64,000 nt of DNA from Glandiceps talaboti (lineage: Eukaryota > Hemichordata > Enteropneusta > Spengelidae). Of the stretch, positions 1 to 14,320 are shown in pieces. The DNA is taken from NCBI RefSeq assembly GCF_964340395.1, contig NC_135562.1, positions 24,379,360 through 24,443,359 on the forward strand, read 5' to 3'. Every line of letters starts with the position of its first letter. Within the stretch, counting starts at the first letter, position 1. The position numbers and the translations under genes were made by a program. The notes beneath the pieces were generated by a model. That model ran no database searches. It had not been told where the DNA came from and worked only from the letters and a program-made list of their open reading frames with translations.

Positions 1-567
1 ACTGGTGGCAATTCTCTGTAAACATCAATTTGCGAGGGCTGTCATCTCCGATGACTGCTTGTCTTTTGGTTAGTTTAAAATGCTCTTGAAACTTGATCAT
101 TTGACTATTACCTTACTAAATTAAGTGGCCTACTTCTTTTGAACATTTTTATGGAGATGCATATTGTAGACACACATCAAGTGTCATTTACTGTGTTCAG
201 GCTACAAGTGTGATTTTCACTCTGAGGTGACACAAAATAATGAAACTAATAAGCTGGATTTGGGACTCCATTCACACTGAAATTTTGTACCTGACACAGA
301 TCACATACCAAAGTCATCCAATACTAGCATAGCCTTCATTTGTTCCAATCATTTAGCAGCAACCCTGAACTCTTTACCCCTGGAACCCTCTTTAGCTAGG
401 AATCTAAATACACTTTAAGTAATCAGCTGGAATTTTGTATCAGACACTAAAACACCAATGTACCAGATCTAAATTTAACCTGACTTAGAGTAGACATAAA
501 CCATTCATACATATTGTTTTATGTTAGGTAAGACTAGAGTCGACTCAGAGTCAACTCAACTGGCTAA
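1..567. other. Non-coding DNA, nothing recognised
   Basis: AT-rich sequence without a convincing open frame, repeat structure or RNA gene that I can see. It may be intergenic or part of a 5' Eya intron. Confidence 0.5.
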
Positions 568-839
568 GTGAGAACCCCTAAGGGACCAGTCAGTTTCTTC
601 AGCCTGGGGGGTGGGGTTGGATTTGTAGGGGTCACCCTAATTTTGAAATTGGCATTAGATGGATCATGCTGTTTTGAAAATTGTGGATGGGAGGGGGGGG
701 GGGGGGGTCATTGTGTTTTGGATTGTGATGGAAGAAAAAATCCTTTTCTACAATGGCATATAGCCTTGTCTGAAATTTGGTACATGTGAGAATTTGTTCT
801 TGTCCCTGTTTCTTACATGAATTCTTTAATATTACTTAT

Positions 840-1250
840 TAGTTCAAACATAACTATACATAATAATTTGCATAATTGATGAGTTTTGGTAATTAGGCTA
901 TATCTTAAGACTGCACACTTCAATTTCAATATAATTTACTACATACATTAAACATAACAAAGTCCATATGCCCCATAAAGTTTGTTGATGTACCTTACAG
1001 CGTTAATGACTAATTTGCATGATTAATGATTTTCAGTATTATGATACATCTTAAGAATGCATACTTGAATTTCAATATCATTTAGTACATAAAGTTAACT
1101 ATAACAAAGCAGATATTACCTATAAATTTTGTTGATATAGCTTACAGTTTTAATGAAAAATTTGCATAATTAATTATTTTAGGTACCTAGGCTGTATCTT
1201 AAAAATGCAAGCTTCAAATTTCATATAATTTGGTACATATATCAACCATT
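840..1250 (+). repeat. ~146-bp tandem repeat (about 2.5 units)
   Basis: Three starts of a diverged unit are visible at 868, 1014 and 1161 (TTTGCAT followed by a run ending in 'atcttaaga.tgcatacttcaa'), a period of 146-147 bp. A related unit lies on the other strand at about 11275-11425, so this is a dispersed repeat and not a local duplication only. A G-run at 691-707 lies just upstream. No coding potential. Confidence 0.7.
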
Positions 1251-1410
1251 TGTAGGCTGATACAAGGTACACAGTGTTGTGATCAGCTGACCCAAGTGGT
1301 GGCTTTGCGAAAGATTTGTATGCGCTAGGGATGGAACCGTAACATAGATCTAATGTCTTGTCGTAACGTGTTGGGCAAGTAACATATTGATGGAAGTTTG
1401 TAGGTTTTTT
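1251..1410 (-). pseudogene. Non-LTR retrotransposon endonuclease fragment, distal part
   Basis: The minus strand encodes a stretch containing HQYVTCPTRYDKTLDLCYG and PPLGSADHNTVYLV. These are the typical C-terminal endonuclease motifs (xDLCYG, and SDH-like SADHN) of a non-LTR (CR1/L2-superclade-like) element. It continues the endonuclease fragment at 2963-3570, from which it is separated by the inserted element at 1411-2962. Nothing recognisable follows beyond about 1250. A dead fragment. Confidence 0.85.
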
Positions 1411-2962
<1,552 letters not shown>

Positions 2963-3570
2963 TTTTTCAATGAGCACTGATTTAAATCACCAAGGATGAT
3001 GTTAGGTGCATCAGGCAAAATTGATTGAAGTTTGTGGGTAACTTGAAATATCGTAGCGGCCGCATTGTTGACATTAGCCAGGGGTTGGATGTAGACAATC
3101 GTGACAAACAGTTGTGGAAATTCTCGAGATATATAGAAAGGACGAAGGGAGACTGTCAAAAGCTCAATATTGGAGGTGCATATTCTTTCTCTGGTAACAA
3201 CAGTCTTACACCAACGCTGGTTAATGTGCAAACAAACTCCACCACCTTGCACTTTACCTGTCGCTTCTTTGTTTTGATCTTGGCGAAGTGGACAGCAAAA
3301 CTCGTCGATAAATAGATCGGAATCAGGAACGATGTCATCCAACCACGTTTCAGTAAAGGCAGGTATACCAGTATTTCTGTACTCATGCTTGAAAGGTACA
3401 TTTGCTTGGAGTTCATCAACTTTTCCTTTTAGTGATCATACATTTGAGAGAGAACAGTGGTCGGAAGTGGTTTGTGTTTTATGCCCTGTCTTTTCAGCAA
3501 CTGGTGAACGCCTCCCCTCCTGCCTCATTTCCTTGGTCTTGTACCTTGTACCTTGTAGTCTTCACTTCCA
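2963..3570 (-). pseudogene. Non-LTR retrotransposon endonuclease fragment, proximal part
   Basis: Read on the minus strand, it gives VDELQANVPFKHEYRN..., AFTETWLDD (catalytic Glu of the EEP endonuclease), GGGVCLHINQRWC, IELLTVSLRPFYISREFPQL and IILGDLNQCSLKN. This is the N-to-middle part of an apurinic-like endonuclease of a non-LTR element. The protein would continue directly into the fragment at 1251-1410 if copy A were absent. Upstream (3430-3570) a degenerate linker can still be followed, with frame breaks. No reverse transcriptase is attached. Confidence 0.88.
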
Positions 3571-3644
3571 AAATTGGTCCACCAGGGACTATAACTGGAA
3601 GGTTCTGACGAGAGTGATGGTGGGCGTTTAGATGGACCTTGTAG

Positions 3645-4745
3645 GGTGCTAGTTTCTTATGTGGATTTTGAATGTCTCACAAGATTGAATGTCAACAGTA
3701 CTTTGTGGTAAGCTGTTCCATAATGTTGTGGCTTCCGGAAAAAAGGAATGGATGAAGAGGGTTGATGTCTTGTGGTACATTTCAAGTTGTTTGTTGTGGG
3801 TTCTTCTACTTCGCGTGATTTTGGGCCTGACATAATTTTCTGAGATGATGCTATTTTGTTGTTTAGGATTTTGTGTAAGATTGTGAGCCATTGAGTTTTT
3901 CTTCTAACTTCTATTGTGTCCCATTCTAATTTTTGTAGCATGTCTGTAACACTTGATTTTGGCTTGTAATCCCCAAGTACAAATCTTGCTGCTCTGCGTT
4001 GAACTTTTTGTAGGGTCTCAATATTATTTTGTGTTCCTGGGTTTCAGGCTGCTGACGCATGTTCAAGATGTGGTTGGACTATGGTTTTGTACAAGTTTTG
4101 TTTGACAGTCCTAGAACAGTGATGAACATTTCTTGAAGTGAAGTTTAGTATTTTGGTGGCTATTGTGGCTGCATGACATGTCTGCTGATCTCATTTCAGG
4201 TTGTGTTGAAGTATAATGCCCAAGTACTTAACTTCTTTGACTTCTTCCATTGTTGTGCTAAGCATGGTGTAGTTAGTGAGTCCAGGTTTTTGTTTGTGTG
4301 ATATTCTCATAACCTTGCACTTTGATGCATTGAACTTCATTCCCCACTGGTTTGACCAGGCGACGAGATTGTCAAGATCTTGCTGGAATGAGATTTCATC
4401 TTCGTGTGATGTTATGGGTTTATATATGATACAGTCATCTGCAAATAGTCTGATGGTTGAGTTTACTGATTCTGTGATATTATTTATGAACAGGATGAAA
4501 AGGTGTGGTCCAAGTACGGATCCCTGGGGGACACTGCTCAACACTGGCTTTTGTTTTGAAGTTTTTCTATTTATGATTACTCTTTGTAAACGGTTTGTTA
4601 GAAATGCTTTGATCCAGGTTAGAGTTTGATTTCTGATGCCATAATAGTTGAGTTTCTGTAACAGGTGTTTATGTGGTACTACATCAAATGCTTTGCTGAA
4701 GTCCAGGATTGCGATGTCTGTAGTGAATTTATTGTTGTGGTGAGT
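3645..4745 (-). pseudogene. Non-LTR retrotransposon reverse transcriptase fragment
   Basis: From 4745 downwards the minus strand reads AILDFSKAFDVVPHKHLLQK, SSVPQGSVLGPHLFILFINN and IRLFADDCIIYKP (the catalytic FADD box), then the thumb region (NASKCKVMRIS, VKYLGIIL). After a stop near 4191 it reads QRRAARFVLGDY and ATTLWNSLP. It is 5'-truncated and carries frameshifts and stops, so it is inactive. The endonuclease fragment further left belongs to a different family, so the two are not one element. Confidence 0.9.
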
Positions 4746-5575
4746 AGACAGCTAAAAACAAGTCCACTCTCGTCAGAGCGCCCTCTCTCCTCTAACTCGA
4801 CAACTGTCTTCTTGGGATTTGCGACGTTGAAAGATCTCTGAAAACACCTCATCGCTGTAAAATTTACCTTGAGTCTGAAGAGAGCTCGCTTGCAGTTGAA
4901 AGCCGAGAAGAAACTCACGACTGTACTGTAGTCAGCCATCTTGTTGACGTTGGTAGTCACAGTAATGATGCAGGCTAGTCTATCTGCTAGACCTCAGATG
5001 TTCTTCCGATACAATACGACACACGACCGAACATCGCTATCGAGGATGGAACATCCAAGGTCTAGCAAATGTCATCTGTGCAGTTCAGGATATAAATAAT
5101 TTTTCATGCATATTCATCTTAAGGAGGGGCTTGTAAAAATAACCACCAATGCATTAACTGAAATGTGTGAATGACAACGTCTACAAACTCATCAAACTCA
5201 CAATTACCATAAACCGATGACATAGTAATGACATGAATGTGTTTGTCAACACCTGCATGCAGAGATTGAATATATTAAAGTTGTAACAGGGCCTCACTAA
5301 ACATACTAGGAACAACACTAACAAAACCAAAAATTGAAACTAAAAACACCATTAAAACACCATTAAAACACATACATTTGTATCTTAAAATGTAATATAG
5401 ATGTTGGCTAATTGTTCATTATAATTATAACTTTACCTTGTTAGTTTTGCTTTAAATTGACCTTTTGGCACTTGGTTATATTAGATCTGTATTGCTTAAA
5501 CACAAACTTACACACTCTTAACAAAACAAATACTAGTGTATCCTTACGGGAGGAATTCAGTTTACATCTGGGTTC
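4746..5575. other. Non-coding stretch, mostly unrecognised
   Basis: No supported gene. A minus-strand open frame starting MADYSTVVSFFSAFN (start near 4945) runs into the retrotransposon fragment and matches nothing I know. A stretch around 5380-5470 resembles 46838-46930 ('gatgt.ggctaat..ttcatt' and 'aattgacctt'), so it is a dispersed repeat. Confidence 0.4.
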
Positions 5576-5690
5576 TCCTGTTTTTCAGTTTTTACGTATA
5601 TTTTATAATTGTAGTGTACAGCACCTTGAGATGTCTTTTTACACGGAAGACATTTTTAAAGAAATAAATATTATCATTTATTATTAAATA
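5576..5690 (+). mobile_element. 3' end of a non-LTR retrotransposon (UTR and tail)
   Basis: The segment has the look of an L2/CR1-type 3' UTR: GTACAGCACCTTGAGATGTC followed by an A-rich AT microsatellite-like tail ('aaataaatattatcatttattattaaata'). No coding part remains. Judged on style only. Confidence 0.4.
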
Positions 5691-5763
5691 AATACACATT
5701 CAAAAAATGTATGCAAATATTCAGTCAATTATACAGTTGTGCTACAACGTCATTGGCGCTATA
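5691..5763 (+). mobile_element. Family 1 fragment B (right end only)
   Basis: Contains the terminal monomer piece ('aaaaatgtatgcaaatatt') and a complete right end, CAGTTGTGCTACAACGTCAT-TGGCGCTA. The left part is missing. Confidence 0.7.
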
Positions 5764-5989
5764 TTTTATACAATTAGAGAGGGTGCTGTTCATATGGTGC
5801 ACTGCGACAGTGTTTTAGTGTCCAGAAAATTATTGAGTTTCAGCCTTTGTTTTTGATTTTGATGTGTGTAGCATCCGTAATCGTCTAAATTAATGTATGT
5901 GGAAGGTGCTGTTCGTTTGTCACTCCTGTTTTTACTGGTTTTAGATACTTTTAGCCATTTTGCAGTTGGCCTGCATCTAGTCTTGCTGC

Positions 5990-8123
5990 TAGAAGTTCAG
6001 GCTTTCTTTTGATACTATAAGTGAACGAAGTTCGCAGTGAGGGCTAGACGTTCAGGCTTTCTTTTGATACTATAAGTGAACAAAGTTCGCAGTGAGGGCT
6101 AGACATTCAGGCTTTCTTTTGATACTATAAGCAAACGAAGTTCGCAGTGAGGGCTAGACATTCAGGCTTTCTTTTGATACTATAAGCAAACAAAGTTCGC
6201 AGTGAGGGCTAGACATTCAGGCTTTCTTTTGATACTACAAGTGAACGAAGTTCGCAGTGAGGGCTAGACGTTCAGGCTTTCTTTTGATACTACAAGCGAA
6301 CAAAGTTCGCAGTGAGGGCTAGACATTCAGGCATTCTTTTGATACTATAAGCAAACAAAGTTCGCAGTGAGGGCTAGACATTCGGGCTTTCTTTTGATAC
6401 TATAAGCAAACAAAGTTCGCAGTGAGGGCTAGACATTCAGGCTTTCTTTTGATACTACAAGTGAACGAAGTTCGCAGTGAGGGCTAGACGTTCAGGCTTT
6501 CTTTTGATACTACAAGCGAACAAAGTTCGCAGTGAGGGCTAGACATTCAGGCATTCTTTTGATACTATAAGCAAACAAAGTTCGCAGTGAGGGCTAGACA
6601 TTCGGGCTTTCTTTTGATACTATAAGCAAACAAAGTTCGCAGTGAGGGCTAGACATTCAGGCTTTCTTTTGATACTATAAGCAAACGAAGTTCGCAGTGA
6701 GGGCTAGACATTCAGGCTTTCTTTTGATACTATAAGCAAACAAAGTTCACAGTGAGGGCTAGACATTCGGGCTTTCTTTTGATACTATAAGCAAACAAAG
6801 TTCGCAGTGAGGGCTAGACATTCAGGCTTTCTTTTGATACTATAAGCAAACGAAGTTCGCAGTGAGGGCTAGACATTCAGGCTTTCTTTTGATACTATAA
6901 GCAAACAAAGTTCACAGTGAGGGCTAGACATTCGGGCTTTCTTTTGATACTACAAGCGAACAAAGTTCGCAGTGAGGGCTAGACGTTCAGGCTTTCTTTT
7001 GATACTACAAGCGAACAAAGTTCGCAGTGAGGGCTAGACGTTCAGGCTTTCTTTTGATACTACAAGCGAACAAAGTTCGCAGTGAGGGCTAGACGTTCAG
7101 GCTTTCTTTTGATACTACAAGCAAACAAAGTTCGCAGTGAGGGCTAGACGTTCAGGCTTTCTTTTGATACTATAAGCAAACGAAGTTCGCAGTGAGGGCT
7201 TTCTTTTGATACTACAAGCGAACAAAGTTCGCAGTGAGGGCTAGACATTCAGGCTTTCTTTTGATACTATAAGTGAACAAAGTTTGCAGTGAGGGCTAGA
7301 CGTTCAGGCTTTCTTTTGATACTATAAGTGAACAAAGTTCGCAGTGAGGGCTAGACATTCAGGCTTTCTTTTGATACTACAAGCAAACGAAGTTCGCAGT
7401 GAGGGCTAGACATTCAGGCTTTCTTTTGATACTATAAGCAAACGAAGTTCGCAGTGAGGGCTAGACGTTCGGGCTTTCTTTTGATACTACAAGCGAACAA
7501 AGTTCGCAGTGAGGGCTAGACGTTCATGGTTTCTTTTGATACTATAAGTGAACAAAGTTCGCAGTGAGGGCTAGACATTCGGGCTTTCTTTTGATACTAT
7601 AAGTGAACAAAGTTCGCAGTGAGGGCTAGACGTTCGGGCTTTCTTTTGATACTACAAGCGAACAAAGTTCGCAGTGAGGGCTAGACGTTCATGGTTTCTT
7701 TTGATACTATAAGTGAACAAAGTTCGCAGTGAGGGCTAGACATTCAGGCTTTCTTTTGATACTATAAGTGAACAAAGTTCGCAGTGAGGGCTAGATATTC
7801 GGGCTTTCTTTTGATACTATAAGTGAACGAAGTTCGCAGTGAGGGCTAGATATTCGGGCTTTCTTTTGATACTATAAGTGAACGAAGTTCGCAGTGAGGG
7901 CTAGACGTTCATGGTTTCTTTTGATACTATAAGCAAACGAAGTTCGCAGTGAGGGCTAGACGTTCAGGCTTTCTTTTGATACTATAAGCAAACGAAGTTC
8001 GCAGTGAGGGCTAGACATTCGGGCTTTCTTTTGATACTACAAGCGAACAAAGTTTGCAGTGAGGGCTAGACATTCAGGCTTTCTTTTGATACTATAAGTG
8101 AACAAAGTTTGCAGTGAGGGCTT
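5990..8123. repeat. 55-bp minisatellite, about 38 units
   Basis: The unit is 55 bp: AGGCTTTCTTTTGATACTAT then AAGTGAACGAAGTTCGCAGT then GAGGGCTAGACATTC. Units vary at fixed sites (gtgaac/gcaaac/gcgaac; cattc/cgttc; aggc/gggc/atgg). A four-unit block is repeated (about 6237 and 6457, 220 bp apart), so there is higher-order structure. One unit near 7195-7205 is shortened. Each unit contains a small inverted repeat, GAAC-GAA-GTTC. No protein is implied. Confidence 0.97.
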
Positions 8124-9529
8124 GCCCGAACAGTCTAGCAAATGTCATTTTCAGACCGGACATTCCATTGAGATTACATTAAGCGGTGGGTTGGGCCATG
8201 TATGCATATATATAAATGTTGGGTCAGTATGCATGAGGAAACTCACCATATCGACTTTAAAGTGTGGTTAGTGACTTGCCAATTTTGTGCAAGTGTGCGT
8301 GCATAGCGACAGAAACAATTACATTGTAGTAGAGTGGAAAACTTCTGGCAGGTCAACCCAAGGTTAACCCATTTTGTTAGGGGGTAGGTTAGGTGTGTTT
8401 GGTCAGGGCCTAAGTTTTTAATAGACATTCATTATGTAGGGGTATTAAATATGAAATGACAATTATTATGTCGCCTTCTTGTCATCCAATTATTGGGTTA
8501 TTAGTCTAAGAGTGTGTGTGTATGTGTAAGTGAACCTAAAAGACAACGTTGTTGTTTATCATTTCTTTTAAATGGTAACAGTTATGTACCATCCAATCCC
8601 ATATTTAGAACTGCAGTCACTACTACATTGATGGTGTAGTACAGCAGTAGTATGACTTATTTTTATATTCTCACCATAACTATTTTTCACTGTAATTAAG
8701 TTCTCCTTGTCATGTTGGCAAACTACTTTGGTCCTGGCTCACTTGATTTGACTTTTTTTGCTTGCTGGACTGGTTTTGGTTGAACTACAAAGGTCACTCA
8801 TATTCACACCTTTGTGCTCGAGATATGTTATCTTCACATCTTTTATTTTCCCTTTGTCTAACCCAAACACACACAAGAGATGTTGTCCCTGATATCTTTC
8901 CCAATGATAACACTAAGCTTCATAATATACCCATGTAGAAAAGTTTCAATGGTGTCGTGTGGAAACTTGCTAATCCCGTATATGTCAAACACTGTGAAAA
9001 TAGAAAAGAAACATTAATATGTTGGAGTTTGCAAACAGATAAATTTAATGCTTATGCATAACTGCAATAGTACTGAAATACAACTGTGGATTTATGGATA
9101 TGATATCAATTAAAACTGAATGTTAATTACTGCTACCAATTACTTCTATTGTTGTATGAGCTTGGGAAAGGTTGAGAGAGACAGTCATTATCACTATATA
9201 CAACTACTACGTTATTAAATGTAAACTCCAAATTATGATATCTAGAAAGTGAGTAAATATACCCACAGAACTGACACATGATAACTGAATTCCTTTGTTT
9301 ATTGCAAATGGAAATATCAGTGTGTCAGAGTTTACACATGCTCACATACTCTTTAGACACCAGTACAGAGTCTACATTTTCTACATTAAAAACAATAAAC
9401 AAAATGACAAATGGATGAATACATATTTGTCATTAATATATAAGTATTTCTGATATTGATAATGGAATTGATTTGGAAATGATATTACCATCATAGGATT
9501 GATTTGTAACTAAATCACTCTTTTACGTT

Positions 9530-9566
<37 letters not shown>

Positions 9567-10680
9567 GTATGTAGATAAATAAGTCACAGTAATTATATGA
9601 TCTTATATTAAGTGCAAAAATTGTCGCTTTTTTTTAATTGAAACACTTTCCTATTCTTTTATGTATATTTCATTTTGTGTGGGTCTACAGTACAACTCAA
9701 GGCAAACCCCGAGGTTTACAAATGTATTTATGTATGTATGTATGTGGTGGTGGTGGTGGTATAGTGTGTGTGTGTGGGGGGGGGGGGTTAAATCATTGAG
9801 CAAAATATAATTGTGCATGCCCAAATTTACAATACAAACATTGTACTTTAATAAATTGTTCCAAAATGAAATCTAAGTGTATCAGGATGTATTTATTTAT
9901 ATCATGAATTTATGGGATCGAAATTTCATGAATGCATGTAGCATATTACATTTTGAAAAAATTTCAGGATACCTCGAGCTTGATATTGAGAATATAATAT
10001 TTTATTGTTGTCATTGTTTTTTGGAATCACTAACAAGATCTATAAAAAGTTACTACTCTAGTACTGAACAGCCAAGTACAACCTTGGTCAACTTATATCC
10101 ACATCATGAAGCACATTATTTTTGTGATCAATCCAAAACCCTTTACTTTGTACAAGTCTGTGAGATGCAAAACAAAACATACATACTCATACCCCATCCC
10201 CCCAATAAAAATAGATGGACTCATATCCCCCACCCCAAATGTAAATTATGTTCTAGTCAAATTGTGTCAGCTTTTAATTCAGGGATAGCCGTTGTCTAAC
10301 AAATGTACATAATTAATAGTAATGCCATCAACTAGCAGCTATGCAATAATTATTGCGTTTGTTGTAATTTTGAGTGTTTTTTCTTCTATTTTTGAGCCTT
10401 TTGAGTTTTCAATGTTTATTCTGAACCATATTCCACAATTCCAGTAACGTAGATGTAAACAGATGAGATTAAACTGAAAACTAGTCATGCTGGCAAGTCT
10501 CTATTACTGACATGACCCTCAATGAAGGGAAGGAAGGGACGACTCACTCCGTATGCAAGCAGGACTACTAGGGTTGGAGTATGTTCAATTTTATGCCAAG
10601 TATTAGGTGTAATTTAGCAGAAAACCCACTCAGCTTTGCAATTCAGATATGAATCGCTTCCATTTGCATTTACATTCAGT
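8124..10680. other. Non-coding DNA with microsatellites
   Basis: No supported gene. Holds (GTT)n at 9531-9566, then (TATG)n, (GGT)n, (GT)n and a G-run at 9727-9787. A 140-codon open frame at 9877-10299 has low complexity and no recognisable motif. Confidence 0.5.
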
Positions 10681-13118
10681 GTTTTTGCTAAGGTTTGGGA
10701 ACCCCGGTAACAGAAAGGGGGAAAGAGGTAAAACTGGTAGTGCTTCCCATGCAATGTATCATAATTTAGGTGGGGAACCCCGGTAAAATGATGTGGGAAC
10801 CCCGGTAGATTTTACCTACTTACCGCCCTTAAATAAAACACTGACATTGTAGGAATTGTAGGATTTGATTCACACTGAATTCAATGTCACAAACACAGAA
10901 GAAGAAGCCCCAAAATTACAGCAAACACTACCTACAATATATACAATCGACATGATCATGTCATGGACGCCATCTTGCCATTACACTTACGTATGGTTCA
11001 TGCATACGCATTTGTCTTCATTGCATTCTCTCATGGAATTGAACTTCGTAAAGGTATAACTGTAGACGCACTAGAGCCAAAGGGGAGATCTAAAAAATAT
11101 ATAGTATTTGTATACTCACCAAACGTTTCGGATTTGGTCTGCTCGAACCGCTAATTTGGGCAGACTAGACGCCATATCATAATATTAAACTAACAGTATT
11201 GACAGCGACCAGCCACTGAGTGCAGCCTTCCGAGTTTACTCAAATTCACATGGTGTAATTATATTAATTCATATTGTCTTAACACTTTAAAGTACATCAA
11301 CAATTTTATAGGACAAATGTATTTTCTTATGTTTGATGAATATACTAATTTTTATTGAAATTGAAGTATGCAGTCTTAAGATATTGCTTAATTAGTTGAT
11401 TTCATTAATATGCAAATTTCTCTAATTAAACATTAACAGATCTGGCTCAAAACCTAATCAGGTCTAGCCATTACCCTAAAGATTATATCACTGATAGAAT
11501 TTTCACTAAATTGCTGCCATTATAAGACATAACACATACATAAAAAGCTCAATTAATCCTTTGAACATGGCGTTAGAATTCAAACCCGATATACTCTCCA
11601 AAATCTTGTTTTTACTTTGTTCGATACGCGCACATGTTTCTGTTTCTGAAAGCATGCATTGGAGATCATTGGTCAAACCAGGTCAGCTTCAACGTCTGGG
11701 TGAAATCACCAGCTTTCTACTGAAAATTCTTGCTGAAGAATTCGCCAAGATAAATGCATATGATCTTTTCTTCGATCAAAAATGAAAATCTTCTCTCTTT
11801 GTTTTTATATAAATCTTTCGATACTAAGGGCGAGTTTTCTGCCAGAACGCGTGCATTTATTCATAAAAAATAACATATTATCACAACAATGCAAATAAGA
11901 AAAGTAAATGTTGTTACTGTGTTGCAATGTTGGGCACTGTACTAAGTGGTTTAATTGGGTCAATTTTTCGAATTTCATGGGCTTTGTTCTAGACCGTTCA
12001 AAGTATTCGGGTTGCTTGTATTGAAAGGTACGTATATCAAAATATATATCGATAAGTTTCTATCCAGATCTGAATTTTATATTTTGAGAAACCAAACGAA
12101 CTTGAGGGCCATGGAAATTCACCTCATTGTGGCGTTCATCGCGAAATTCTTGAACTGAGTGTTACATAAAGGGTATATTGCCGTAAACGAGAATCAAAGT
12201 ATAAAGAGGTATCATGCTTACCATAAAGTATGTAAACTTTCTGATGCATACTAGCGATGTTACGACGGTTTGTTTATTATTTGCCATGGAAACGAGTGTA
12301 CATATCCCAGGTATGTAGGGGATCGTGAAAGTCGGGGTGTTCAAAGTTGAGTCAAGCTTTCCTGTACTGAGAATAGGTAGCAGATATTTGAATAACTTTT
12401 TCGACAACTAACTTTCGCTGGGACTTCAAAAATCACAGATATAGAGCTAAAATTCATGATGTTCAAATGATACCAATAAGCAATCCATAATTTTTTCTGT
12501 ATCACGTATGCATGGGTAAATGTACATATGCCTGTATGTACATTGTATGCATGTCGAATGTATGTATATCCCTGTAAATTTGAATAATTTGATTTCAAAA
12601 GCCATTACATCTGTTCCACTACTTGTACATACATAGATTGATATCACAAAGTGCTTTCAGATTTCTATAGTTTGACACACCTTTTTGCCAATTTAGGGAT
12701 ATATCATGTACTAATAGCCTACTATAACAAAGATTGTTGCATTCCAGCAATTATTATGTGTATGAACAAAAAACTCAATATTACCATTACGGAAGGCTTT
12801 CAGTTTAAATCTGGTTGCTAATATTGTAGGACACAACACCTACATAAAAAGCCAAATCAATCTATTATCGAACATGGTAAAGCTGATATTGAAAGAAGGT
12901 TCATCACTCACAGAGTATCAATGTCAGAAATACTTCAAATGTCATACAGTTTCATAACATTAATTTCCAATCAAGTGGTACATCATATATAATAGCTCTA
13001 ACTCAGAAGTTTGCATTCCAACAATATGTGTATGACCAACAATCTGTAGTTTTACCCTTATGACAGGCATTCAGTTTAAATCTGGTTGATTCAAATAATT
13101 CAAGTGATGATGATATTT
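10681..13118. other. Non-coding DNA with short repeats
   Basis: GGAACCCCGGTA recurs three times between about 10699 and 10808. A minus-strand copy of the ~146-bp unit lies at 11275-11425. Two diverged copies of a segment ending 'ttcagtttaaatctggttg' end at about 12820 and 13090, about 270 bp apart. A 74-codon frame at 11561-11785 is unrecognised and unsupported. Confidence 0.5.
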
Positions 13119-13952
13119 AGTCCCCCGCCGGACGAAGTCCGGGACGGGGACTTATGGATGCAGGGTTCCGTCCGGCCGTCTGTCCGTCCGTCCAGAGCTG
13201 TTTCTTGGAGATGCCTAGACCGATTTTTTTCAAACTTAATACAGAGGCAACATATAATGGCATACATATGCACGTCAATTTGTTTGATGATATGATCCAA
13301 TATGGCCGCCTAGCAGCCATTTTGTTTGCAAATTTTCCATGTCCAAAGCCATAACTCGGACATGCTTGAACAGATCTCATTCAAAATTGGTATTAGGACA
13401 GTGTTCTATGACATACATGTGTATATTCATTGTTGTCGTGATATGATCCAATATGGCTGCCTGGCAGCCATTTTGTTTGCGAATTTTCCATGTCCAAAGC
13501 CATAACTCAGACATGCTTGAACAGATCTCATTCAAAGTTGGTATTAGGACAGTGTTCTATGACATACATGTGCACATCAATTTTTGTCGTGATACAATCC
13601 GATATGGCTGCCTGGCAGCGATTTTGTTGGCGCAGTTTTCATGTCCAAAGCCATAACTCAGACATGCTTGAACAGGTCCCCCCCCCCCCCCCATACCCGA
13701 CTCATCCTTTATTGTTGAATGGTTTATTCCATCACGTCATCTTGAAGAGAAGGCATCTCCCATGTCCAATGAGGAGACACAACATGAGTAGGCATGTTCC
13801 ATGTCCAACGAGCAGACACAACATATATAAGTCTGGTTGATTTAGGTTCACAAGTGTTGTTGCGTGATCAGATGTTTGATTTAGGTTCACAAGTGTTGTT
13901 GCGTGATCAGAGTAGTGATATCAAGAAAATGACAACATAAACTGCGAGTTCC
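13119..13952 (+). mobile_element. Hairpin-ended non-coding element, family 2 copy H1, left part
   Basis: Begins after a short T-run with AGTCCCCCGCCGGACGAAGT-CCGGGACGGGGACTTATG. This folds as a nested hairpin (AGTCCCCG/CGGGGACT outside, CGGAC-GAA-GTCCG inside). A (TCCG)n stretch follows, then ~150-bp monomers ('catgcttgaacagatctcattc..', 'gatccaatatggccgcctagc'), a C-run at 13678-13692, and the 3' part ('ttcacaagtgttgttgcgtg'). Its last piece continues at 17063, beyond a nested transposon. Same blueprint as family 1. Confidence 0.78.
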
Positions 13953-14257
13953 TTAAAGGGCCACTGCAATTCTATTTCTTTCTTTACACTAATATGTTCA
14001 TACTGCCCCTAATGAAAGTAATGTATGATTAAATGTTGATTTACTGCATGCGTCATATAGAAATGGGAGGGGGAAAATCTGTACCTCCCAGCCTGCTTCC
14101 TTCGACTTTTTTCGTGTTTCTGGAATATGCCGAGCACTCACGTGTTAGCAAAGCCAAAGGTGTTGTTTACATTTGTAATATTATGTCATCCTTGAGGCCA
14201 ACCTGGTCTTGGTGTTGTTAGCCTAGCGGTTCACTATGGCAGTACCGTTAGTCGACA

Positions 14258-14320
14258 ATGGTTCGACGTTATGTTTTTGGAGGCTGCAGTAACACGAAGA
14301 GTGATTCGATCACCTTACAT
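14258..14320 (+). pseudogene. THAP zinc-finger N-terminal remnant
   Basis: ATG followed by 20 residues, MVRRYVFGGCSNTKSDSITL, then His. This matches the start of a THAP domain (first Cys in a GCSNT-type context). The frame then runs into unrelated tandem sequence and a stop, and the second Cys, Cys-His pair and AVPTIF-like box are absent. It lies near the left end of the TTAA transposon and is probably the relic of its transposase or accessory gene. Confidence 0.65.

Noticed and set aside
4679-4960. Minus-strand frame starting MTTNVNKMADYSTVV
   Set aside because: Its C-terminal end is out-of-frame retrotransposon sequence and its N-terminal part is unrecognised.
9877-10299. 140-codon open frame
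   Set aside because: No recognisable domain, low-complexity composition, and next to microsatellites; chance frame in AT-rich DNA.
11561-11785. 74-codon open frame starting MNMALEFKPDILSKILF
   Set aside because: Looks protein-like in composition, but I recognise no family and see no supporting splice sites or neighbours. Could be revisited with transcript data.
13086-13380. Open frames with SVRPSVRPS-type repeats
   Set aside because: Translations of the (TCCG)n tract and monomers of a non-coding mobile element.
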